NCBI GenBank assembly: GCA_947178455.1
Contig: CAMWYI010000067.1
Coordinates: forward strand, 1-9,396
Direction of reading: 5' to 3'
DNA length: 9,396 nt
Source of the DNA: an uncultured Alistipes sp.
GTDB taxonomy: Bacteria > Bacteroidota > Bacteroidia > Bacteroidales > Rikenellaceae
The translations under genes were made by a program, and so were the position numbers. The first letter of the stretch is position 1, and every line of letters starts with the position of its first letter. Under the pieces are notes generated by a model that was not told the DNA's origin, did not search any database, and worked only from the letters and a program-made list of their open reading frames with translations. Of this stretch, positions 1-5,958 are shown in pieces.

Positions 1-135
1 GCCATAGGTTCCGGCCGAATCGACCTGCACCCTATCGCCCGCACCGGCCTGTTCGGCCAAGCGGCGCAAGACGGCTTCGGCCGCCGGAGAGCGGCAGATA
101 TTGCCGAGACAGACGAAAAGAATCCGTGTTTTCAT
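1..135 (-). CDS. Low-molecular-weight protein tyrosine phosphatase, N-terminal 45 residues (partial)
   Basis: The gene reads leftward from an ATG at 133-135 and runs off the left edge of the window, so only 45 residues are visible. The N-terminus carries the phosphatase loop VCLGNICRSP: nucleophile Cys9, then five residues to Arg15, then Ser16, which is the C(X)5R(S/T) signature of LMW-PTPs. DSAGT at residues 39-43 matches the conserved strand after the first helices in this family. The catalytic Asp (DPY motif) would lie beyond the window. Family members are cytoplasmic enzymes that hydrolyse phosphotyrosine; in bacteria some act on exopolysaccharide tyrosine kinases, but no such kinase is visible here and the substrate is unknown. 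The start is firm because the P-loop must lie within about 10 residues of the N-terminus. A Bacteroidetes-type promoter sits almost on top of the start codon (see 140-172). Confidence 0.93.
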   Translation of the reverse strand, partial: MKTRILFVCLGNICRSPAAEAVLRRLAEQAGAGDRVQVDSAGTYG

Positions 136-139
136 AACA

Positions 140-172
140 CAAAGATAACGATTCTTCGCATTTTGCGACAAA
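140..172 (-). promoter_or_regulatory. Bacteroidetes-type promoter for the LMW phosphatase gene
   Basis: Read on the minus strand, 147-140 is TATCTTTG, a full match to the Bacteroidetes -7 consensus TAnnTTTG. A TTTG -33 element lies at 172-169, with a 21-bp spacer. The -7 element ends only 4 bp upstream of the ATG (133-135), so transcription should start at or within a few bases of the start codon. Motif and spacing are seen in the sequence; the start site is inferred. Confidence 0.6.
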
Positions 173-233
173 AAGCCGACAAACGGAACAAAAATAATCG
201 GTTTTTGCAATGTTCTTGTTTTTGAAAAAATCA

Positions 234-241
234 TAACTTTG
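234..241 (+). promoter_or_regulatory. Bacteroidetes -7 promoter element for the YtfJ-like gene
   Basis: TAACTTTG at 234-241 matches the -7 consensus TAnnTTTG exactly and lies 25 bp before the ATG at 267. No perfect TTTG is found at the usual distance of about 19-21 bp. The region 211-218 (TGTTCTTG) is the nearest candidate -33 element and is imperfect. The surrounding 136-266 stretch is much richer in A and T than the flanking genes, as expected for a divergent promoter region. Confidence 0.5.
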
Positions 242-266
242 TCCCGTCAATTTCAGAACAAAAGCC

Positions 267-779
267 ATGAAACGTATCGGTATATTGTTGGCCGTATTGG
301 CCCTCACGGTCTCGGCGGCAAAAGCGCAGGAGCTTCCCAAGCAGGTTAACAACGTCGAAATTCTCGATTTGGAGAAAAATCCGACGAAACTCCCCCACTT
401 CGGCGAAAAAAATCTGATGATTTTCTATATCGACCCCCAAGCACGTAAACAGAACGAGGCGTTCACCTACGAGCTGGAAGAGACGCATCGGGCCGACAGC
501 CCCGAAATCTACGGATTCGGCATCATCAACACCAAAGATGCATGGTATCCAGATAGTTTCATTCGAGGAATTGCGCGGAAACGCACCGCCAAAAACGGAG
601 CGTTGGTACTTATCGACGACAATCGTATTCTGCCGCAGGCATGGGGCTTGGGCGACTGCAACGACCGATTCGTCCTGCTGTTCATCGACAAAGCGGGGAA
701 ACTGGTCTTCATGCGCAAGGGCGAACTTTCGGAGCAGGACAAGCAGGATTTTTATAAAGTAATCGACCGATACAAATAA
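267..779 (+). CDS. Secreted YtfJ-like thioredoxin-fold protein
   Basis: This is a 170-residue protein of unknown biochemical role. Residues 1-20 form a signal peptide: basic MKR, a hydrophobic core, and an AKA cleavage site before QELP. There is no lipobox Cys, so the mature protein of about 150 residues should be soluble in the periplasm. The order of segments follows the YtfJ family: a strand at about 50-56 (LMIFYID), IINTKDAW at 87-94, a helix around 96-105, LVLIDD at 113-118, QAWGL at 124-128, then strands VLLFID and KLVFMRKGELS, and a C-terminal helix. That is a thioredoxin-like layout. The position of the redox Cys pair is occupied by DPQARKQ, and the only cysteine is Cys131, so disulfide exchange is unlikely. 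The gene has its own -7 element and ends 59 bp before the phosphoethanolamine transferase gene in the same direction, so co-transcription is likely. The family call rests on pattern recall, not a search. Confidence 0.68.
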   Translation: MKRIGILLAVLALTVSAAKAQELPKQVNNVEILDLEKNPTKLPHFGEKNLMIFYIDPQARKQNEAFTYELEETHRADSPEIYGFGIINTKDAWYPDSFIRGIARKRTAKNGALVLIDDNRILPQAWGLGDCNDRFVLLFIDKAGKLVFMRKGELSEQDKQDFYKVIDRYK

Positions 780-838
780 TCGGCTGATCGGCTCCGAAAA
801 CGTCGACCACGAACATCTCCGAACCCGTTTGACGGATT

Positions 839-2551
839 ATGGCGAATGCAGAGACGACAAAGCGTAGAGCGGCGAAAATCAAAACACGCAGCCGGTTCAG
901 CGTATGGCTGACCATCTATCTGTACGGGGTACTGATTATTCCCAACTGCATCCTCGCCTGTACCGAACACTACTCGATTTGGAGCACCGAAGCGCTGATT
1001 CTCCTGCCGCTGGGCTTCTACATGATGTGGAGCGTCGCCCTGCGGCGTTCGGGCATCATGATTTGGCTCGCGTTTCCTTTCTACTTCGTGTCGGCGTTTC
1101 AAATCGTATTGCTATACCTGTTCGGCAATTCGGTCATCGCTACCGACATGTTCACCAACCTGCTGACGACCAATCCGGGCGAAGCGGGCGAATTACTGGC
1201 GAACATTTATCCGGCGGTCATGCTGGTCATCGTCATTTACGTGCCGCTGCTGTGGCTTGCGGCCCGCGAAATAGCCCACCGCCGCTACCTCACCCGCACG
1301 GCCCGCATCATCACGGGGTTGACGGGAGGTGCGCTTTTCGTCATCGGGACGCTGCTGCTATGGCCCGCCTACCGCACGAGCGAAGAGAAACACGTGCTGC
1401 GCGACGAAATTTTCCCGATCAACGCATTCTACAACATGGGCGTATGCGGTTCGGAACTGCGCAAAACATTCCGATTCACCGAAACTTCGGCCCGATTCAC
1501 CTATGATGCGGTGCGCACGGACAGCCTGCCCCAGCGCGAAATCTATGTCTACATCATCGGCGAGGCCTCGCGAGCCATGAATTGGCAACTCTACGGCTAC
1601 GAGCGCAAAACGACGCCCGAACTGATGCGAAAGAGCTCGGTTGTCGTATTCCGCAACGTGCTGACCCAGAGCAACACCACGCACAAGAGCGTGCCGCTGT
1701 TCCTGTCGTCCGTCGCGACCGGCGAACACGACGAAATCTACCGCCGCAAAGGATTGCCCGCCTTGTTCAACGAAGCGGGATTCGAGACGTGGTTCATCTC
1801 CAACCAATCGCCGCAAGGTGCGATGATAGACCATTTGGCCCACGACGCCAAACATATCCGGTACCTTTCATCGCCCCGACACGACCTCCAACTGCTCGAC
1901 GAAATGCGGCACTGCATCGAGCAAAGCCATTCGCAGAAGCTCTTTTTCATCCTGCACTGCTACGGGTCGCATTTCAGCTACCACCAGCGTTATCCGCAAG
2001 AGTTCGCGCTGTTTCGTCCCGACGACGATGTCGCCATTGCGGCCGCCCATATCGAATCGCTCCGCAACGCTTACGACAATTCCATTCGCTATACCGACCA
2101 CTTTTTGTCCCGAACCATCGATTACCTGCACTCGCTCAACGGCACCGCATCGGCCCTGCTCTACTGTGCCGATCACGGCGAAGACCTTTTCGACGATGCA
2201 CGGGGCCGGTTCCTGCACGCCTCGCCCACCACGACGGTCTACCAGCTTTATGTAGCCTCGTTGGCGTGGTTCTCGCCGGATTACCGAAAGGCCTTTCCGC
2301 ATAAAATCGCAGCGGCACAGTCGAATACCAAAAGTGCGACGACGACGCATGCCATGTTCCACACGATAGCCGACATGGCTTCTATCCAAGGGCGTCATCT
2401 CGACCGTTCGGTGTCGCTGGTCAGTCCGGAGTTCGACCGCACGGCACCCCGTTACTATCTGAACGACCACAACGAAGCGGTCCCGTTCCGCAAAACGGGG
2501 CTCATCGAATTCGACGAAATCGTATTCCGGCGGTTCGGCATCGAGCCTTGA
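839..2551 (+). CDS. Membrane phosphoethanolamine transferase (EptA/MCR-type, sulfatase fold)
   Basis: This 570-residue inner-membrane enzyme is predicted to transfer phosphoethanolamine from phosphatidylethanolamine to lipid A or a related envelope acceptor. Five hydrophobic segments lie at about 22-42, 48-67, 71-96, 123-142 and 156-176, followed by a periplasmic alkaline-phosphatase-fold domain. Visible catalytic features are GEASR at 241-245 (Glu242, metal ligand), LYGYERKTTPEL at 251-262, the nucleophile region SNTTHKSVP at 278-286 (Thr281 by alignment with TxxSVP of MCR/EptA), LHCYGSH at 372-378, ADHGE at 444-448 (Asp445 and His446, metal ligands), and FLHASP at 458-463 (His460). All key residues are present, so it should be active. 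The periplasmic part has only four cysteines (203, 359, 374, 443), so it lacks the disulfide set of proteobacterial EptA. The ATG at 839 gives a basic N-terminus just before the first membrane helix. Known members can lower cationic-peptide susceptibility; Bacteroides lipid A normally carries phosphoethanolamine, so a housekeeping role is as likely. The exact acceptor is unknown. Confidence 0.92.
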   Translation: MANAETTKRRAAKIKTRSRFSVWLTIYLYGVLIIPNCILACTEHYSIWSTEALILLPLGFYMMWSVALRRSGIMIWLAFPFYFVSAFQIVLLYLFGNSVIATDMFTNLLTTNPGEAGELLANIYPAVMLVIVIYVPLLWLAAREIAHRRYLTRTARIITGLTGGALFVIGTLLLWPAYRTSEEKHVLRDEIFPINAFYNMGVCGSELRKTFRFTETSARFTYDAVRTDSLPQREIYVYIIGEASRAMNWQLYGYERKTTPELMRKSSVVVFRNVLTQSNTTHKSVPLFLSSVATGEHDEIYRRKGLPALFNEAGFETWFISNQSPQGAMIDHLAHDAKHIRYLSSPRHDLQLLDEMRHCIEQSHSQKLFFILHCYGSHFSYHQRYPQEFALFRPDDDVAIAAAHIESLRNAYDNSIRYTDHFLSRTIDYLHSLNGTASALLYCADHGEDLFDDARGRFLHASPTTTVYQLYVASLAWFSPDYRKAFPHKIAAAQSNTKSATTTHAMFHTIADMASIQGRHLDRSVSLVSPEFDRTAPRYYLNDHNEAVPFRKTGLIEFDEIVFRRFGIEP

Positions 2552-2559
2552 ATCGGGCG

Positions 2560-3765
2560 CTAACGACGACGGCACCCCGCACTGCACAACACGCGGTGGG
2601 TTCCGAACAGCGCCAGCCCTCCATAAAGCACTATCAATAGCAATAATATGCGGATTTCGGGCAGCACCTCCGCAAGGGTCGCACCCATCGAACGGATGCG
2701 AATGAAGCCCTCGACGCCCGAACTGCTCGGTAGGAGTTGTCCGAGCCGATAGAGCCAGTCGGGCATTCCCTCGCGCGGAAACGACACGCCGCTCAACATC
2801 AGCACCGGAATCGACGTCCACAGCAGAAGCAACAACGAACTTTCCCGCGTGCGGAACAGCAGCGACAATGCCAGACCGAACGCAATCGCGGCCGCAAGAT
2901 AAATCGCCGTGAAAACGACGACCGCACCGGTCGTACCGTTGTCCGGGTAGTGGAACAATTTGTAGTGCACGCCGAGTATGTAGCAGACCGTGACGCCGTA
3001 AATCAGGAGATAAACCGCTGCCCGTCCCACGACGATAGGCAACGTGGACATCCGGTCGCGTCCGGCCGGGCACAAACGGCGATAGAGATTCTTTTCGCGC
3101 CATGTGCCGCCGATCATTCCGATGCCGATAAGCAGCGTTTGCTGAATGATGACGATAATAATGGCAGGCATGGCGAACGAGCCGTAGCCCAAATAGGGAT
3201 TGAACAGGTTGTGCGATTGATAAACCACCGGCTGAACGATAGCTTCGGCCTGCGGAAGCTCCGCTCCGCGAGCAACCAACCGCTGCAACCCCACCTCCGC
3301 ACCGGTCAAGCCGATGGTCGCGACCAATTCCTGAAAAACCTGCCGGTACATCAGAAAATAGCTGGCGTCGACATAAATCGCGACATCGGCCTGCCGACCG
3401 TCCAGCAAACGGCGTTCGTAATCGGCCGGAATATAGACGATGCCGTAAATCCGACGCTGAAAAAAAAGTTCGCGTGCCTCCTCCATATCCGTCGGTTCGT
3501 AGGCCACGTAAGCATTGGGGCCGGCATCGAAAAGTGCGGTCAGCTGGCGGCTGGCGGCCGTATGGCTGTTATCGACCACTCCGATAGGAACATTCCGCAG
3601 CACCTGCGGCCCGTAGGCCAGCGAATAGGAAACGGAGTAAATCAACAACGCAAAGACCACTATCAACAAGGCACCTTCGTCGGTAAACACAGCGCGGAAC
3701 TCATTGCGAACGACTGCAACGAACTGGTCGCGGTAGGATTTCAACTGGCGGGTCAATCGGTTCAT
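2560..3765 (-). CDS. ABC-2 type transporter permease (second of pair)
   Basis: This 401-residue membrane protein is one half of a predicted permease pair in an efflux system. It has the ABC2_membrane_3 layout: a cytoplasmic N-terminus, TM1 at about 31-50, a large periplasmic domain (51-195) starting NVPIGVVDN, then five further helices near 199-220, 244-266, 279-304, 309-328 and 371-389. LFNPYLGYGSFAMP at 187-200 corresponds to the conserved NP-x2-xY segment before TM2. SGVSFP at 325-330 and PSSSGVEGF at 346-354 resemble the re-entrant and exit region of ABC-2 permeases. The ATG at 3763-3765 lies 2 bp after the upstream permease stop. An open frame continues upstream of this ATG, but it is out of frame with the paralogous permease and is not coding. 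The tail ends CSAGCRRR. The gene terminates 8 bp from the convergent transferase gene, with no evident terminator between them. Substrate unknown. Confidence 0.9.
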   Translation of the reverse strand: MNRLTRQLKSYRDQFVAVVRNEFRAVFTDEGALLIVVFALLIYSVSYSLAYGPQVLRNVPIGVVDNSHTAASRQLTALFDAGPNAYVAYEPTDMEEARELFFQRRIYGIVYIPADYERRLLDGRQADVAIYVDASYFLMYRQVFQELVATIGLTGAEVGLQRLVARGAELPQAEAIVQPVVYQSHNLFNPYLGYGSFAMPAIIIVIIQQTLLIGIGMIGGTWREKNLYRRLCPAGRDRMSTLPIVVGRAAVYLLIYGVTVCYILGVHYKLFHYPDNGTTGAVVVFTAIYLAAAIAFGLALSLLFRTRESSLLLLLWTSIPVLMLSGVSFPREGMPDWLYRLGQLLPSSSGVEGFIRIRSMGATLAEVLPEIRILLLLIVLYGGLALFGTHRVLCSAGCRRR

Positions 3766-3767
3766 GG

Positions 3768-4946
3768 TCACTCCCTCCCCCAAAATTTCGGTTCCGTACA
3801 GACTTTGCGCAAACGGGGCAGCACCAGCATCGGCAGCACGGCGAACAGCGCCATGTAGCCCAAATCGGGCAAAGAGTAGACGACCGGAGCACCGCGCATC
3901 ATCTGGTCGATGAACAAATCGGTGTAATAAGTGAACGGAAAGCAGCGGCTCAACCAGCGCATCGGGGCCCACATCGCCATAATCGGAAAGGTCAACCCCG
4001 AAAACGTAAAAGCGAACACCGAATAACCGCCACCCAGCGAGAGCGAAAGCCGCATGTTGGCCATCAGGGCGACAATCATCACGGCAATGGACTGATAGGC
4101 CAACAGAAAACAGACCGTACCGACCGCCATAAGAGCAAAACTGCCGTTCATCGGCACGCCGACGACTTCGAGCAGAATGAACAGCATCACGAATGCTTGC
4201 AGCAACAACAGCGCCGTGACGGGAAGCAGTTTGCCGGTCAGGGCCGCCGTCATCGAACCACCGCCCGTGTGGAGCCATTCGGCCGCCGTGCCGTATTTGA
4301 GCTCGGTACCGACGGCGAAAATCGTCGCCATGACCGCCAGTATCAACAGCATCATGGGCATGAAGCTCGGCGCAAGGTAATAACCGTAATTGATATACGG
4401 ATTGAACAGCACGTGCCGGTCGAACCGCACAGGCATGATTTGCGCCATTGCCTGCCCGTCGGACATCCCCCGCGCCGTGAGCAGTTGCAACTGCACGCCC
4501 GCCGAAAAAGTCGTTACGGCCGTCTGAATATCTTTCGACAGCAGGCCGTTGACCGTGATGTTCGTACCGGTAACATAGTTTTCCACCGCGACCGGCACAT
4601 TGCCGAGCAGCCCTTTCTCGAATCCATAGGGAATCAGCACGACGGCCATCACCTCGCCGTCGCGCATCAATCGTTCGGCTTCCGTCATCGACTGCGCCTG
4701 ATAGGCTATCCAAGCAGTCGGCGTGGCGTCGATCATATCCGCCAATTTGCGCGACAAAGCCGTGCGGTCATCGTCCACCACCGCTATCGGGATGTTGCGC
4801 GCTACGCCCTTGCTGAAAAACACAGCGAAAAAAGCGAACGCTACCAGCGGCAAATAAAACAACAGCCGCCGATACATCGGCATGCGGCCCATTCGGCCGA
4901 CCTCGCGCCGAGCCGCCGCAGCCGTATGGTGCAGAAATGCTTTCAT
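3768..4946 (-). CDS. ABC-2 type transporter permease (first of pair)
   Basis: This is a 392-residue permease and a paralogue of the gene immediately downstream. It has TM1 at about 27-45, a periplasmic domain (46-190) beginning ARNIPIAVVDDD, and TM helices near 191-213, 235-260, 268-290, 303-325 and 358-378. VLFNPYINYGYYLAPSF (179-195) is the conserved segment before TM2, as in YbhS/YbhR/YhhJ-type permeases of the ABC2_membrane_3 family. The ATG at 4944-4946 overlaps the TGA of the adaptor gene as ATGA (4943-4946), which fixes the start and suggests translational coupling. The open frame extends well upstream but overlaps the adaptor gene in another frame, so the longer version is rejected. 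It presumably forms a heterodimer with the next gene. There is no nucleotide-binding domain in this protein and none in its neighbours. Substrate unknown; drugs, lipids or other amphiphiles are typical for the family. Confidence 0.9.
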   Translation of the reverse strand: MKAFLHHTAAAARREVGRMGRMPMYRRLLFYLPLVAFAFFAVFFSKGVARNIPIAVVDDDRTALSRKLADMIDATPTAWIAYQAQSMTEAERLMRDGEVMAVVLIPYGFEKGLLGNVPVAVENYVTGTNITVNGLLSKDIQTAVTTFSAGVQLQLLTARGMSDGQAMAQIMPVRFDRHVLFNPYINYGYYLAPSFMPMMLLILAVMATIFAVGTELKYGTAAEWLHTGGGSMTAALTGKLLPVTALLLLQAFVMLFILLEVVGVPMNGSFALMAVGTVCFLLAYQSIAVMIVALMANMRLSLSLGGGYSVFAFTFSGLTFPIMAMWAPMRWLSRCFPFTYYTDLFIDQMMRGAPVVYSLPDLGYMALFAVLPMLVLPRLRKVCTEPKFWGRE

Positions 4947-5956
4947 CGACGTCTTTTCGTTTTCGGAGGACGGCCGATGCGGTTCCAGTTCACCAAGACG
5001 CTCATGCCGGGCCGCAAAAAATGCTCTTCGGCCACCGGTTTGGCCTTGACGGCAAACGTCCGAATATCGAATCCGCCCTGCGTGCGCGTGGCCGACCACG
5101 TGGCGAAATCCGCTTGGGCCGAAAGGTAGGTTATCTCCAACTCCACGTCGCAGTCCAGCGCCGGAACATAGCTCCACAAATGGGTCCCAACCGCGATGTC
5201 CGGCAAAAGCGTTTCTTTGATATTGAACAACACCCACTCGTCCGACAAGTCGAGAATCGCGACGACGGGATACCCCTCGCCGACCAGCTCGCCCGCTTCG
5301 GCCGTCACGCTCGACACTTCGCCCGTTACGGGTGCGTAGACACGTGCATCGTCGATATAAGATTCCACTTCGGCGACAGCGCCCTGCGCTTGCCGAACCC
5401 GTGCGGCAGCAGCCTCCTTATCCTCCTTGCGGACGCCGGACAACGCCAACCGGTACTCCGCACGCGCGGCCTGCTCGGTAGCCTGCATCGCTCGATAGTC
5501 GGCCGACGCTTCGTCTAATTTCTGCGCCGGAACGACCCCTTCGTCGTAGAGATTTTTCACCCGTTCGTAGGTCTTGCGGGCCAATTCCATTCCGGTCTGC
5601 GCTTTCTGCCACATATTTTCGGCCATCTGAATCTGTTGCTTGCGCGCACCCGCCACAGCCGCAGCATCGAGCGCCGAAGCGGCACTCCGCACGGCTTCGG
5701 CCTGCTCCAACTTGGCGTTCAGTTCGGGCGTGGTGAGCGTATAGAGCAACTGCCCGCGCTCCACGCGGTCGCCCTGCGCAACGTGCATCGCTGCAATGCG
5801 CCCGGGAATTTTCGACGAAGCCCGATAGGTCGTACACTCCACCGTTCCCTGCACCCAAAGCGGAGTCCGCCGCACGATGTAACGGCTTATCAGTACCACC
5901 GCCACGACGATAACGACCGCCGCAAGTACGATTCCGAAGGTGTTTTTATGTTTCAT
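4943..5956 (-). CDS. HlyD/YbhG-family periplasmic adaptor (membrane fusion protein)
   Basis: This 337-residue adaptor would link the inner-membrane permeases to the TolC-type channel. One N-terminal membrane anchor lies at about 7-25. The first lipoyl half (45-77, with SSKIPGRIAAMHVAQGDRV at 47-65) is followed by a long alanine- and glutamate-rich coiled-coil hairpin (about 78-200). The second lipoyl half (RVYAPVTGEVSSV at 205-217) leads into a beta-barrel domain (about 240-325). The segment around FATWSATRTQGGFDIRTFAV (284-303) and the following FLRPGMSVLVNW resemble the C-terminal part of YbhG/YhiI-type adaptors, which pair with ABC-2 permeases rather than RND pumps. The very end is basic (RPPKTKRRR). 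The ATG at 5954-5956 is 2 bp after the TolC-gene stop, and the 3' end overlaps the permease start by 4 bp. The family call is firm; the transported substrate cannot be told. Confidence 0.93.
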   Translation of the reverse strand: MKHKNTFGIVLAAVVIVVAVVLISRYIVRRTPLWVQGTVECTTYRASSKIPGRIAAMHVAQGDRVERGQLLYTLTTPELNAKLEQAEAVRSAASALDAAAVAGARKQQIQMAENMWQKAQTGMELARKTYERVKNLYDEGVVPAQKLDEASADYRAMQATEQAARAEYRLALSGVRKEDKEAAAARVRQAQGAVAEVESYIDDARVYAPVTGEVSSVTAEAGELVGEGYPVVAILDLSDEWVLFNIKETLLPDIAVGTHLWSYVPALDCDVELEITYLSAQADFATWSATRTQGGFDIRTFAVKAKPVAEEHFLRPGMSVLVNWNRIGRPPKTKRRR

Positions 5957-5958
5957 GG

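Noticed and set aside
780..838. Short repeat ATCGGCT/ATCGGCT and a 4-bp inverted repeat between the YtfJ-like and transferase genes, as a terminator or operator.
   Set aside because: Too short to distinguish from chance in GC-rich sequence; no T run follows.
2574..2602. Possible hairpin (ACCCCGC with GCGGTGGGT) near the end of the second permease gene as a terminator.
   Set aside because: The stem needs a bulge, has a loop of over 10 bases, lies inside the coding sequence and is not followed by a T run.
1868..3103. A 411-codon minus-strand open frame spanning the transferase/permease junction.
   Set aside because: It is antisense to the conserved catalytic half of the transferase and out of frame with the permease, and it shows no recognisable family.
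2737..3858. A 373-codon plus-strand open frame antisense to the two permeases.
   Set aside because: Its composition (rich in Arg, Gln, His and Asp, with no hydrophobic segments or motifs) is that of a shadow frame in GC-rich DNA, and it lies opposite two well-supported membrane proteins.
3766..4713. Upstream extension of the second permease frame into the first permease gene, which would give a 717-residue protein.
   Set aside because: The extension is in a different frame from the paralogous permease and has no conserved content. The ATG at 3763-3765 gives the expected permease N-terminus.
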